Source of the DNA: Paguma larvata | Taxonomy: Eukaryota; Chordata; Mammalia; Carnivora; Viverridae | DNA length: 64,000 bases | Assembly: GCA_030068075.1 (NCBI GenBank) | Contig: CM057826.1 | Location: 59,369,312 to 59,433,311, forward strand | Reading direction: 5' to 3' | In this document: positions 10,911 to 22,689 of the stretch, one piece after another | How positions within the stretch are numbered: the first letter of the stretch is position 1 | Layout of the letters: each line of letters opens with the position of its first letter | Position numbers and translations under genes: made by a program | Notes under the pieces: generated by a model | The model's input: only the letters and a program-made list of their open reading frames with translations | Databases searched by the model: none | What the model was told of the DNA's origin: nothing

Positions 10911-11520
10911 GTCCTGAAATACCGCCCCCCCCCCCCGCCTTTCCCCCGCCCTACTTCAGGCTGAGGATCCCAGCAGGCTCTGGGAGACCTGGCCACGGAT
11001 GGGCTTTGCCTGGGAAAGGAGCTGCGGTCGCAGACGCCCGGCCCCAGGGGACAAGTGCGCGCCTCGGGTCTCTGGAGTCTAAATTCTGGGCTCGACTTAG
11101 CTCTGGTCCCCTGCGTAACCTTGTGCCGGGGGCCGGGGCCGGGGCTGGGGCTGGGGCTGGGGTTGGGGCCGGGGCCGGGGCCGGGGCTGGGGCCGGGTCC
11201 AGGTGACTGCTTCTGCCGGCCCCTGGAAGACAGGGACCATGACACCCACCCTGAGGGCTGTCGAGAGGCCCGTGGGGCCCGGATCTGCCCTGCAAGCAGG
11301 AGCCGCGCATCCCGGGGGCTCCCCTCTTGAGTGCGGAGGGGTTCAGGTGGGGTCGGCAGCTCTCCGGGCCTGACCGCCTTCGGCCAGAGTCCAGAGCTGA
11401 GCCGGAGGCCGGGAGAGGCGCTCACTGCCCCCAGAGTCCACGATGGGTCCATTTCACAGAGGGCGCGTCTGCCCGAGAGGCCCGCCCGAGGGTGGCCTTT
11501 CGCAGCACCCCGCTCTGACC
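10911..11520. promoter_or_regulatory. GC/CpG-rich block with hexanucleotide array
   Basis: A continuous GC-rich segment beginning with a C12 run at 10925-10936 and including the GGGGCY array at 11129-11200. CpGs are frequent ('gtgcgcgcctcgggtctctg', 'cggtcgcagacgcccggccc'). Long open frames on both strands reflect composition. It could be an orphan CpG island or an enhancer-associated promoter, but no transcript evidence is visible. Confidence 0.35.
11129..11200 (+). repeat. GGGGCC/GGGGCT hexanucleotide array, about 12 units
   Basis: Twelve six-base units in register: mostly GGGGCC and GGGGCT, one GGGGTT, and a final imperfect GGGTCC. The G4 runs are regularly spaced, so the + strand should fold into G-quadruplexes easily. 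The unit is the same type as the C9orf72 repeat, but short and interrupted. Confidence 0.92.
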
Positions 11521-12385
11521 TCCTCCGGAGCCTGGCAGCCCACACGCCCCGTGTCATCTGTCTTCTTGGCCATCCCTTTCATCCAGACAGCCACCCCCTC
11601 TTTCATCCATTCGTTCATTCACTCGTTAGTACTGTTCTTGGGCCGTCACAGACCCTGGTTCAAGTCCTCGGCTGTGGCGCCTGAGGCCAGAGAGCGGCCG
11701 GCGCTGGCAGGGGCCCCAGCTGGGCTGGGCAGGGACCCTGCTCTGTGACAGAGTGGCCCAGGCGGCTGGAGTGGGTCAGAGGGATGCCGGGTCCTGGAGC
11801 CCCTCCCCCGGGGTGCAGCTCTGGACAGACAGGAATCTGGAGGCAGGGGGGCTCCCTGGGCCCTGCCAAGGCCGGCCGGCGGAAGTCCTCCTGCGGGACC
11901 TTCCCTCGCCCCACCTGCAGTCTACCGGGGAGGGGAGGAGCAGTTTTACCTTCCGTTACCATGCAGAGCATCGGGCAGGTGTTCAGCTGCGGAAGCCTCA
12001 GGGTCAAGGCCTTTGGTGTCAGAAAGACAGGGGTCGAAACCTCTCAGCTCAGCGACTCCCCAACTAGGCAGCCTTGAACCAGTGTCTTTGCTTATGTTCC
12101 TCTGAGTCGCCCCGTCCTCAAGTAAGACCGTTGTCATCTGCGGTCCACGGAGCTGCCTCCCAGCTCACGCCGCCACGCGGTCCCCGTGCCTGCTGCACCT
12201 TCCCCGGCCGTCCACCCGGCTTCCTTCCTGCCTCCCTCCTCACGATCCCCCCTCAGAAAGGCTTCCCCCACCATTGCTGGTTTGTTTTCCCTCATTCCAC
12301 GCATCACCCCGATATTCTACTGGACATCTGGTTTCCTGTCTGTCTCGAGGCTGGACGGTCCTTAGGCAGGGACCTCAGCTGCCTC
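11521..12385. other. Intergenic sequence, no gene recognised
   Basis: GC-moderate DNA with a small MIR-like or L2-like patch ('ttcatccattcgttcattca' near 11605). No exon or RNA gene is seen. Confidence 0.35.
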
Positions 12386-12387
12386 TG

Positions 12388-12389
<2 letters not shown>

Positions 12390-12436
<47 letters not shown>
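12390..12436. repeat. (GT)n microsatellite
   Basis: About 20 TG units ending in ATGTGTTG. Pure for most of its length and likely polymorphic. Confidence 0.92.
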
Positions 12437-12589
12437 TGGGAGGTGGTGACACAGGAGGACCGTACCGAGTGTCCTGCTCTCCTCCCCGTGGAGGGAGGTG
12501 AGTACCTACCTCCCACCTTCAGATTTGGTGAAGGAGGGACAGCCGAAGGCAATGCACGCTGTGGTGGCCCCCGAGCCCTTGCATCAATA

Positions 12590-12700
12590 CTCTAGGATTG
12601 GTAGCAGTCCTACGCTATTTAGCAGATGAAGCACTGAGGCTCAGAGAAGTAACGAACTTGCCTGAGGTCACACAGCAATGACAGACGTAGGATGCACACC
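12590..12700 (-). mobile_element. MIR SINE fragment
   Basis: Reverse-strand core 'gatgaagcactgaggctcag' and 'cttgcctgaggtcacacagc' are both present. Confidence 0.8.
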
Positions 12701-14105
12701 CCAGCTGGCGGACGCTGGAGCCCCGGCTCGTTTCTCTTGGGGAGTATTTGACAGGAGGTACCAAGAGGACCAGAGGACACAGCAAACCGCCTACGGTGGA
12801 GACTTACAGACAGAGCGACTTCGCTTTGATCTTTCTGCCACTCTGCCACTGTTTGCACCTTTTATCTTTATTATGGACCTTGTACTGACAATGTTCTAGA
12901 GAGAGAGGTGTAAAGGATAGGGTGGCCCCCAGCAGGCTCTGTCCCCAGGCAGAGGGCTAGGTGGCAGGGTGGCCTTCCACCTCCCTCCCCACCCCACCCC
13001 CCAGTGGGGCGAGGATGGGGCCGGTGTTGCTGGGAGACCCTGGCAGTGGTGGGGGATGGGAGCTGGTGGCAGATGGGTGGGCACAAGGCCTTTCTGAGGC
13101 AGCTGACAGGATGGGGGCCTGCTTTGTTGAGTCTTTTCAGGAGCTGCGGCCACACACAATGGGGGGGCCAGGGATGCCCCCCTTTCTTTGCTTTCTTCTT
13201 TTACACCTGCTCTCCCACCTGTTCCTCGTAAGGCTCCCAGCCCCTCGCTGTTTCTTCGCCAGCCCTACTGGGCTCCACCTCCCCAGTTCCTGGGCCTCTT
13301 CCCCTCCCCTTTCCAGGCGTCCAGGGGAACCCTTCAGGGCTCCCTGGCAGGCCAGATACCCACTCTCCTTCCTCCCCTGTACCCTTCCCGGCATAGACTG
13401 GCTTCCAGGCCTTTCCCTGAGCTCTTCTTCCCCCACAGGGCCCTTCCTGCCTCTCTCTACCTGACGGTCCACTCAGAACACCTATGAAGACAGGGGTCTT
13501 CAAACGTGGGGCTCACACAGCGCCTACGAGAATTTCGCAAACTCCACACGATGCACGTTTTTTCATTGGCATCTAAATGTTTTTATCGTAAATGTAAACA
13601 GTTGCGAAGGCCGTAATTGCCAGCATGCTGTGCGCTGAACACGCGCTTTCAATAAAATCTCATCGAAACCTGAGAGCTGTCGACGCTGCTCATTCATTTT
13701 CCAGAAAAGTCCATCACACAAACTGAACAGCAAAGCCAACCCTCTCTGCCAAACCACGAAGCCAGGTCAGCCTGACTTTTCGTCAGTAAGCTGTATGCGT
13801 TTATTTTTCAATTTGTAAACATGCTAATAGACGTGTGACCCCTCTTTTTAAATACTATTTCTGTCCTAAAATGGATAAGACGTGTGACTCCTGGATGAAC
13901 TGAGGCTTTGGTGGCCTCTTGTTTCTGACTAACGCCATCTTGCTTCCCCGCCTCAGGGGTGCGCCCTCAGGAGCCAGACTCTCAAACTGCCTTCCCTTTG
14001 GTGTCCTGGAGGGCTTTTTCTTTTCCTTTCAACCTTTTCGATGTCAACTATAACAAAGAGAGAGAACTCATTGTGTGTGGCGAAAGCTCACCCCCAAACT
14101 AAAAC
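12701..14105. other. Intergenic sequence; part may be an old DNA-transposon relic
   Basis: Bases 12,900-13,480 are C-rich without recognisable exons. At 13,490-13,800 a segment starting 'caggggtcttcaaacgtggg' and rich in TAAA/TTTA words looks like a diverged interspersed repeat, perhaps hAT-like from the CAGGGGT-type end, but the family could not be assigned. No gene found. Confidence 0.3.
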
Positions 14106-14109
14106 GCGC

Positions 14110-15530
14110 GGTTCAATAACTTATCAAAAAGCAAACACCTAGGTCAAGAAATAGAACATTTGTAGCCCCGGGTCCATCCTGATTCGCACCCCTCCCTCCC
14201 GTTCGAAGGGGACCTCTCTCCTGACTCTTAGGAAGGTCATTCCTTGCTTTTCTGCCCAGTTTTATCACCTATACGTGTCTGTGTTTGAACGTCATATGAA
14301 TGGAGTCAGGTGGGAGGTACTGTCTGGTACCTCCTAGAACACAGTGTTGGTGAGTCAGCCAGGCGGGTGTGCGCAGGTCTGCTTTGCTCCTGCTCATTAC
14401 TGTATGGTGTTCCGTTGTACGAGTATATCCCAATTTGCTGGTCCATCCTACTGTGGGCGGGCACTTGGGGTGTTCTCAGTTTGGGGCCACGATGAGCAAA
14501 ACCGCTCTGAACAATCGCGAGCAGTATCTAAGTTCATGTAAATATGCATTTCTTTGGGTGTATATCCGGAAGTGGTTGGGTGGATCGTGGGTACAGATAG
14601 ATGTTTAACCGTAAAAGATCCTGCCAAACACTTTTCCAAAGCGGTTGTATTCCCGCACACCGCATTCCCGTCGGCATCACCTCCTCCACATCCTTGCCAC
14701 CTCCTGTAATTGTCCAAACTTTTCATTTTAGCCAGTCTGGCTGGGGTGCCATGTTGCCTCATGGTGATTTTGCTTTTTCATTTCTGTGATTCTTGAGGAG
14801 ATTCCGTGCCCTTTTGTATATTATTTGGTCATTGGAACATTCTCGTTGTGAAGCACCTGTTCTCTGCTCATTTTTACATTGAGTCGTTAGTCTTTTTCAT
14901 ATCAGTTTGTAGTTGTGTTTATCCTGGAAACAAGCAAGTCCTTTGTTGGGATGTGTGTGCGATATATCTTTGCCCGCTCTGTAACTTCCTTTTTTATTGT
15001 GCTATTAGTGTCTTTGGAAAAAACTTTAGTAATTTTATCGATCCTTTTTTATGGTCACCACTTTGTGTATCTTGTGAAAGAGTCTTTTCTCCCACTCTGA
15101 GGTCATGAAGATACTCTCTTGTGTTACTTTCTAGAAGTTCAATATTTTGCCTTTAACATTTAGATCTATAATCCCCCTAAAATTGATGCCGTGAACTATG
15201 TGAGGTAGGAATCAAGTTTTATGTCTGTTCTAAATAGATTTCCAATTGACCCAACATTAGTCATTGAAAAGATCGCTCTTCCCCTGCTGCTTGGCGATGT
15301 CACATTTGCCATAAAACGTGTGTCCATATGTCTGACATTTCTCTTCTAGTCCATCGGTCTATTTGTCTATCCTTGCAAAAATACCACGCTGTCTTGCTTA
15401 CCAAGCTTTATAGTAGGTATTGGTATCCAGTAAAGCAAATGCTTTCGCTTTGTTTTTCTTTTTCAAAAAATTGCTGTCCTTTACCTATTGAGTTTCCACA
15501 TAGATTTTATAAACTGTTTTCTAAGTTATA

Positions 15531-15570
<40 letters not shown>

Positions 15571-15760
15571 TCCCTGTTAAGATTGATTTGGGGTGTATAC
15601 ACTGAATCTATAAATCAGTTTGCAGAGAACTGAATTCTTTAACATATTGAGTCTTGCCATCCATGAATATGGTATGCCCCTCCTTTTAGTTTAGCCTTTT
15701 GGGATTCCTCTCAGTGATGTTTTAGAGCTTTCTGAGTATTTTTAGGTCAACCAATTTTTT
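14110..15760 (-). mobile_element. L1M (L1ME/L1MC-like) 3' region, 1.6 kb
   Basis: A long reverse-strand L1 fossil. Diagnostic segments in order are 'tactgtatggtgttccgttg', 'tcagtttggggccacgatga', 'ggtgtatatccggaagtggt', 'cttttccaaagcggttgtat', 'cacatccttgccacctcctg' and 'tttgtctatccttgcaaaaa'. All reading frames are broken. It is the largest single repeat in the upstream flank. Confidence 0.85.
15532..15568. repeat. (CA)n microsatellite in the L1M fossil
   Basis: About 18 uninterrupted CA units grown inside the AT-rich L1 remnant. Likely polymorphic. Confidence 0.92.
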
Positions 15761-16745
15761 TTTAAACTATAAAGTGAGTAACAGTGCAGGCAACATTTGG
15801 ATATGGCAAAATCACGAAGACAGCAATGTTCCCAGAATGTTTTCTTTGTATAGCCAGCTTAGTATCAAAAATACTTCAAGCTGTGCCCATGTCTGGCCCT
15901 CCGCCCATACCCACTTCCCGTGCACTCTCCAAAGCAGGCCCAGAGCTGAGGCCTAGTGACTACGGACAGAGGGAACACTGCCTGTCATACTCCCGGCCCA
16001 CAGCATTCAACTCACTGCTGGAAAGCTGAGAATCCAATCCACGCCGACATGCCAAGAACAGATCAGGCAGTGATTCAGCTCGCAGATAAAACTCTGTTCT
16101 TGAAAAGTAGTTTATTGAATTCTCCCCTGTTAGAGAAGTTTTAGACATGCTCATCAGAGAATATTTGGGAATCGCCAGCAGGTAGAAAAAAAGGAAAAAA
16201 CACCACCCATATTCCTATTACTCAAAGAAAATTGCTGGTCATATTTTGATGCATCTCCTTTCATCTTATTTCTATACACATTTTGTATTTGCTTATTTTA
16301 TTTTTACAAGCTTGACATTTTTCCGAGTTTACAGTTCTGGCTCAGCCTTTATTACTTAATGTTAAAACACGAGCCTTCTCCTCTGTTGACTCTATAAACT
16401 CTTGGCAACATCACGGCCAGGAGCTCGGGAAGGTTCTGTTGAGTGAGGCCTATTTCCTAAACACTACGCTACGGTAGGAGAAATTATTTGTAACTTCATG
16501 CAGGTGTACATACTGTGTAGTGAACGTCTCTGGGCATTTATTAGGTTAGTCTCTATGCATCTGGGATTACATCCTCAGGAGAGATTCTTAGAAGTGGATT
16601 CCAGACTGGGAGAGTGTGAAAAGAAGCTTCTGAATAGTGTAAGGCAGGAGTTAGAATCTGCCCCTGTGGCTGCTCGGGGCATGTATTTCTTGAGGGCTAA
16701 CTATCGCTAGAAACCCATGTAAATGTTTCAGGCCTGTTAACTCCG
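15761..16745. other. AT-rich intergenic sequence, LINE-like remnants
   Basis: Contains 'ttgctggtcatattttgatg' and 'tttctatacacattttgtat' near 16,230-16,300, a pattern seen in old L1-type 3' ends, but the family is uncertain. No gene is seen. Confidence 0.35.
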
Positions 16746-16749
16746 TTGT

Positions 16750-17105
16750 CCTCACACCCCTCTTAGGGAGGTTCTAGCATTTACCTCATTTGACAGATAC
16801 GGAACCTGAGACCCAGAGAGGTCACGTGACTAGCTCAACGGCACAGCCAGTGAGCGCCCAAGCTGGGGGATGCCGTTGGCTCTGGGAGGCCCTCGCGCCG
16901 CCTCTCATGGGTTCCTTTCTTTTGACCCAAGGAGGCTCTTCCTTCTGGAAGTGAAGGGTCTGTGATATGGAGGGACCCAGCTGGAGGGTCCCCCCAACGG
17001 GCCCGAGTCCACCACATTTTGCTACATGACCTTGGGCGAACCCATCACTCCTCTGACCTTCGTTTTCTTCATCGCGAAATGGCCAAAGAGGCCATGAAAG
17101 GGAAG
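16750..17105. mobile_element. Two MIR fragments in opposite orientation
   Basis: At about 16,750-16,880 the minus-strand core 'cctgagacccagagaggtca' is followed by 'cggcacagccagtgagcgcc'. At about 17,010-17,105 the plus-strand 'tacatgaccttgggcgaacc' is followed by 'gttttcttcatcgcgaaatg'. The DNA between them is unassigned. Confidence 0.7.
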
Positions 17106-18115
17106 TGACTCTGACCTAGAAAGCACTCCCAGGGTTGAGTTTCCACGGAGGGAAACTCTGTCTGCATGAGCTCTGGGGGCTGGAGGAGGAAGGGAGGCTC
17201 CTCCCCGCCCCAGTCACCCACCCCCACCAGTCCAGGACCCCAGCTCTTCCCACCTCACCTCGACTGACCGATTGAGTCTCTTGAAGCAGCTGGGGTGCAA
17301 TGGGCGATCCCTGCTGGTGGCTCAGCAGGAGTGACCACTCATCCTGTGGTCCCCAGGGTCTGACAGTAGACCTGGCACAGAACGGGTGCCCCAGCAGTGC
17401 TCATGGGTTAGAGTGTTAAAAAGCCATCTTGAGAGTCCACCCCGTGGCAGCCAAGTAAGCAGGGACCAGAAGTTGTCAGGGAGAGGTGGGAGAGAAGAGG
17501 GCGGTTCTCTTTCTACATCTCTGTGAGCATTAACAGCCCTCATTAATAGCAAAGGCCTTGTCTCACAAAAGGTTGGCTTGTCACTGAGTCCTCATCGCTC
17601 TGAGACACGAAGGCCGTAAGACAGAAGTCACAGGGCAATTAAGAAGGACAGTCAGGATTTGAACCCAGGTCTGTGTGACCAAAAACCCAGACTGCCTCCT
17701 TGGCCCTGTACATCCGTCCAACTGTGGGGTTGAGATACCCATAGCTTGTAGGTCATGGCCCCCCTCGAATCCCAGCGGTTCCCCATAACAGCCCTGCAAC
17801 TCTTGTTTCTTGGCCGTCTTACAGACGAGGACACCGAGGCCTGCCCGAGGCTGCAGCCCTGAGCTGGTCCTGGGCTCCCCACATCCCGTCAGTACCTGAG
17901 TTCTTCCGGCCACACCGCACAGCCATCTCCCCTGGAGCCGCGCACGCACAGGGATGAAGGGCAGAAACCTCTGAGCGTGAGCCCGGCGGCAGTGAGAGCG
18001 CTCCAGCACGGGCGACAGTGGTTTCTCGGATCCCTAAATAGAAGTATGGCCCCTCGGCCCAGAGAGCAGACAGAGGCCCCCGCCTTTCCCCTCCTGGGAC
18101 AGTAACAGTGGCCCC
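17106..18115. other. Intergenic sequence, no gene recognised
   Basis: GC-moderate unique-looking DNA with a weak reverse MIR trace near 17,640 ('aggatttgaacccaggtctg'). Open frames are short and overlapping. Confidence 0.35.
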
Positions 18116-18119
18116 TGAA

Positions 18120-18330
18120 GCTGAAAGGCTTATGCTGTGCCAGGCTCCATGCCAGGCCCCGAGGCAACAGAAGGCCACCTGGCCTCATTTACTTTTCCTA
18201 ATAACCGGGGAGACGGATCCTGCCACTCCTCTCATTTCTCAGGGGGAGAAACGGAGACTCGGTGAAGGAAGTCTCTTGCCAGAGGCCACATGGCCGAGGA
18301 AGGGCGGAGTGGGGGTTTCGAACCCAAGCC
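18120..18330 (-). mobile_element. MIR SINE
   Basis: Begins 'gtgccaggctccatgccagg' and continues with 'gggggagaaacggagactcg' and 'gtttcgaacccaagccag', the reverse-strand MIR order. Confidence 0.75.
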
Positions 18331-18639
18331 AGCTAGCCCCAGGGCCCAAACCGGACACGGCGGCACCTGCTGTGGCCCACTGGCTCACATCCTTCCCGAC
18401 TGAGCTTGTCCCACTGAGGTCTGCCTCTGCTGTCTGGCCTTTTACCAGCCTCGCCTGGCTCCTGGCGATGCCTCGAGGAATGCGGCCGAATCTTGCTTTA
18501 CGCTGTATATGTGTTTTGGAGGACAGGGTGCTTCGTGCGGGGTCTTATTCTAAACGTGCGGCTACTCTAACCTCAGGCAGTGGGTGGGACGGAGCCTCCA
18601 CTCTGCACGGACCCCGTCCCAGGCTGCTTCTCATTCCGT

Positions 18640-18720
18640 TCCCACACCAGGCATTATTGTCCCCATTCTATAGGTGAGGAAGGTGAGGCTCCGAGTGGGC
18701 ACGTGACACGCTCAGCGACA
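18640..18720 (-). mobile_element. MIR SINE fragment
   Basis: 'ttgtccccattctataggtg' followed by 'aggaaggtgaggctccgagt' is the reverse-strand MIR core. The copy is short. Confidence 0.7.
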
Positions 18721-19195
18721 CCCCCCGCCCCCACCCCCCACCCCAGGCTGGGCAGTAGCAGGCTGTATCTGCACCTGAGCCAGGGACCCAGAGCTCGACT
18801 CTTCCCTCTGCAGCCTCACCTGCCAGAGCTGGGGGCAGCCCTGGGCCTGTCCCCAATCCGGGGCCCACCTGAACCCAAGCGGCCCTGCCCTCTGAACAAA
18901 CAGGGCCCAGCACATTAAGGTGTGGTCTGGGAGGACGCGCGTGTCCCCACCTGCCCGTGACCCCAGTCCGCTTCAAATCCCAGCCAACCTGGGATCCCTG
19001 ACTCGGGCTCCCCAGACCTGGCCCAGAGGAGCTGCCCCAAGACGTGAAGACACCGCAGCGTCCGGGGCCAAGAGAGGCGGCTTCTCCCACTGGGCCCACC
19101 CAGAGTTCTCTACTCTGTTCCCCTCCTCTCGCAAAATGTGCCTCTTTGCTGAGCAACTGACCCCGGAGTAACGACACTCGACAATTAGTACTAAG
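18721..19195. other. Intergenic GC-rich sequence, nothing recognised
   Basis: C-rich stretch at 18,720-18,745 and otherwise unclassified DNA. Overlapping open frames are judged spurious. Confidence 0.35.
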
Positions 19196-19199
19196 GATG

Positions 19200-19440
19200 C
19201 TTCCTTTCCTCGAGTGTTTGTCATCCGCCGGGCACTGTTCTCAGCATTTGACGTGTAAGGATTGAATCTTCAAAACCACCTTAGGAGGCTAGTACTTTTA
19301 GCCCATTGTATGCATGAAGAAAGTGAGGCCCCTAGAAGTGGAGGAAGATGCTAAAGGTCACGCAACTAGACTAAGAGGGAAGCCGGACAATGAACCCGGT
19401 ACCCTGGCTCCAGGGCCTGAGCCCTCGGCCAACACTGCGT
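19200..19440 (-). mobile_element. MIR SINE
   Basis: 'gccgggcactgttctcagca' leads into 'gaagaaagtgaggcccctag' and 'aaaggtcacgcaactagact'. Nearly full length on the minus strand. Confidence 0.8.
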
Positions 19441-19524
19441 GATCTGGGAGTGAGACCCAGTCCCTGCCCCTGGGACTCATCCCTCCAACCGTTCGTCAAT
19501 CCATTCATTCATTAAACATTTATT

Positions 19525-19756
19525 TATTTTTAAGGTTTAATTTTATTTATTTTGAGAGAGAGAGAGCGCAAGAAGGGGAGGGCAGGGAGGCAGGGAGGCA
19601 GGGAGGCAGGGAGGCAGGGAGACAGAATCCCAAGCAGGCTCTGCACCATCAGCACACAGCCCGATGCGGGGCTCGAACTCACAAATCGTGAGATCACGAC
19701 CTGCGGCCAGGTCAGGAATCCGGACGCTTAACTGACTGAGCCACCCAGGCGCCCCA
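19525..19756 (-). mobile_element. Felid CanSINE with intact target-site duplication
   Basis: Minus-strand SINEC_Fc-type copy. A perfect 16-base direct repeat, TCATTAAACATTTATT, lies at 19509-19524 and 19757-19772, so both ends are exact. The CT-rich section has become a short GGCAGGGA tandem array near 19,580-19,620. The element sits in an older MIR/L2-like host sequence that resumes on the far side. Confidence 0.95.
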
Positions 19757-19772
19757 TCATTAAACATTTATT

Positions 19773-20460
19773 GGGCGTCTGTTCGGTGCCAAACACATTC
19801 CAGAGATGATCCCACTGAACGTTTATCTCCTCTGTTAGGTCGGCATTACTACCATCCCCCCTTTAGAGATCAGGCCGCTGAAGTTCAGAGAGGTTCAGTA
19901 ACTACAGAGACACACAGGCGACAAGACGCGAGGCTCGGTAGCCCCGGAGGGTGCAGATGCTTAGTGTGAGCGGACTGCACAGGCCGGCATGTGGTGCGCC
20001 TGGCGAGTCCGGCCAGGTCTGGCCTGCTTGCGGGTGACCTCTCCGTCGGACAGAGAAGAGGTGAGGCTGCAGAGGAGTGGCAGGACCTGCCAGGGTCGCC
20101 CAGCCAGGAAGAGGCAGAACCGGGACTTGAACACAGCCTGCTCCGGCCCTATCTGGACCCTTTCTGCGGTAGAGACGGTTTGAGGCAGACAAGGGTTTCA
20201 ACCAGCCAGTGGGCCCGCATGGGTGAGGTCAGGAGTGGGAGAGCGGGGAGAAAGCCTGACCATGCACTATTATGCCAGGCCGCTCTGACTGACACCGTCT
20301 ACTCTTCCAAATACCCTATGAAATATGGACTCTTATTAGCTCCATTTCATAGATGCAGAAACTGAGGCCCAGAGAGGACATGGCACCTGCCCAAGGTTGC
20401 CTAGGTAGTAAGAACTGAGCTGGGATTTGAACCTGGGCTCTTAAGTGCTTCACCACTATT
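19773..20460 (-). mobile_element. Run of three MIR fragments, minus strand
   Basis: Three reverse-strand MIR cores follow each other: about 19,773-19,930 ('gctgaagttcagagaggttc'), about 20,030-20,140 ('cagccaggaagaggcagaac') and about 20,280-20,460 ('gcagaaactgaggcccagag', 'gatttgaacctgggctctta'). The last is the best preserved. Separate insertions cannot be told from one duplicated segment by eye. Confidence 0.75.
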
Positions 20461-20719
20461 ATTCCAGTTTTTCTTTGAAAGTCCCCGTTCTCCCCGGGGT
20501 GGGGTCTCCACAGCTCCAGGAAGTCAGCAGGGAATGGTAGGCTCTCCCAGGGCCGGCTGGGGCTGGGCACTGGACTCTGAAAATGGGTCAGAACTGGAGC
20601 GGGTCGCTCGAGGCAGGAGGGGCTGGGTTCTGCAAGCTTTCAGCCACCTCAGGGACCAAGAAGAGGGGCGTGCAGACGGTGAGGTCAGAGTGGGCTGGGT
20701 CCCCAACCTGGTCCTTCCC

Positions 20720-21090
20720 CTCTTGGCTGTGAGGCCTCGACCAATCACGTCACCTCTCTGAGCCTCACAACGTGCCTCCCAGAATGGGGATGAAGATCTT
20801 AAGAAGCAACCGATACAAGGGCTGGGATCCAACACCTCAACCCTTAACCGCCTTCCTAGCTCATAGGGCTGTCGTGAGGATTAAGGGAAACCGACCTCAT
20901 AGGTTCAGTCAGACTGCTCTCTGCCTGCGTGGTGGTGGCCCAGCTACCTGCACTGTGTGGGCTTTGGCTTCCCCATCTCTAAAATGGGCCTCTTCATAGC
21001 CCTTGCGCCTAGAGCCGCTGTGAGCTGAATACGCCTATAGGACTTAGTACAGCAGCCGGCACTCAATAAATGTTAGCTATTACTGTGTCA
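20720..21090 (+). mobile_element. Two plus-strand MIR copies
   Basis: At about 20,720-20,900 'cacctctctgagcctcacaa' is followed by 'ctgtcgtgaggattaaggga'. At about 20,925-21,090 'gcttccccatctctaaaatg' is followed by 'cagccggcactcaataaatg' and TTAGCTATTA, the MIR 3' end. Confidence 0.78.
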
Positions 21091-22685
21091 TAATTATCAC
21101 TGTAACTGCACGGTAAATGCGAGTTATTGGAGTCGTAAATTAATTTCGGTGCAGCCCCTGCCGCGGGCTTCTGCGACACGGCCATAATGACCGTGAGTTT
21201 CAGAGCGTCTAAGCTCTGTCCCTGTGTTGGAGAAAGCGGAGTTCCGGACGCCTCTGACCCCAGCCTCTAAGACAGCCTCCTCCGTCGTCGGAGTCTAGGA
21301 AATTGTCAGCCCTTGATCTTTTCTGATGGCCGGCATGGGATCCATCCATCAGAACGTTGTTGATGCGTCGTTGTTGGGCAAACTCAGGAGGAAGGTCCCA
21401 CCCCCTCGGCCTTCCCACCCACAGGCGAGGAGCCCCCCTTTGGCACTTGCTCGGGCGCCGAAAGCGCGTCTGGAAGGGAAACACCAGGCCAAGGCCACGG
21501 GATGACCCCCTGCCCTTTGCGCCTTAGCTGCCGGGGAATCGACGTGCAGATTCGGTTGCACACAGACACGACTTGCTCACAGAGGGGCTGCAGTGCTCTG
21601 AGCCTGTCTCCTCCTCTGTAAAAAGGGAGAACAGAGAACTCTCCAGGTTCTGCCTCCTGGGCCTGTGAACCCGGCAGCTCCCTCCTCTCTCCTGGCCCCG
21701 GGTCCCTCTCCTGCACGATGGGGGCTGTGTTACTGACCGCACTGTTCCGCCGCCAGGAGGGTCGCTCACGGGCACAGCCTGGCGCTTTGTAGCTGGGAAC
21801 GGAAACCTGTCGCTTTCGTGGGTGAAGACCTGCTGGGGCTGGAAATTGAGGGTTTGAGGGGCGGAGCTGACCGAAAAGTAGAGCCATTTAAAACCCCAGC
21901 TTTGTGGTTTAATTGCAACCTGGATTTTCTGTTCTCGAGTAAGTTGCGGGGAGGAGGGTAAGCAAACACCCTTCCGTGTTTTCACGGACACCCCCCACCA
22001 GCTCGGTGTCTGCCCTTTTTACGAGGTGCACCTGACCGCCTGTGATGGCTCGGGGCAGGGCCTGCCAGGGCATGCCCTGAGGGAGCCTTCCCTCTCCCCA
22101 CTGCCCCAGGAGACTGGGCCCACACTGCACACAAGAGAGCCGGCCCCACCCAGGGGCCCCTGCAGCCCAAGCCCGGGTCTCGGTGCTAAGGGAGGGTGGC
22201 ACAGTCTGTGGGATTCTGGGCGTGGTGAAGGGAAAGGGCTGTTGAGGGGGTGAAATTCAAAGCCGGTTATGGCCAGAGGCTGCTACCCAGGCCCAAGGAT
22301 GCTCCCCTAACCTCTGCTTCTGTTTGCACACCTCCTGTGACAGGGATCTCTCTCCCTCCCAAAGCCACCGTCCCCACCTTTGTGGGTCAGCTTTGCCTTG
22401 CTATTCAAGTATGGTGCTCAGAGTCAAAGCACCTTCTCCTCGAAGGGTCTAATCAGTAGGCGCTGGAGAAGCAAGTGCCTCCTTTGTTCTACAGACTACA
22501 CTTCTGTTAATGCATCCCTATTTTGTTTGTTTCTCCCCACACATGTCACTATGGATCACACCCGAGTCCGGGGCTCCTATCAAGTAATTCTCATTCCTGC
22601 ACAACTCTTTCCTACCCCTCCCACCCCCCCCCTCCTTCTTCCCTTTCTTCTCCCAGTTCAGGGCAATGCATCTCTGCGGTCAGTT
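21091..22685. other. Intergenic sequence, no gene recognised
   Basis: Unique-looking DNA with moderate GC. A small MIR-like 'gtctcctcctctgtaaaaag' remnant lies near 21,605. Open frames of up to about 165 codons on the minus strand near 21.4-22.0 kb show no recognisable protein family. Confidence 0.35.
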
Positions 22686-22689
22686 TGTT

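Noticed and set aside
10499..11206. 235-codon plus-strand open frame ending in a Gly-Ala run
   Set aside because: The Gly-Ala tail is just translation of the GGGGCY array, and the rest shows no protein family.
13490..13800. Possible domesticated transposase fragment on the minus strand
   Set aside because: The end looks hAT-like, but the 64-codon frame matched no transposase motif I know. Left as unassigned repeat-like DNA.
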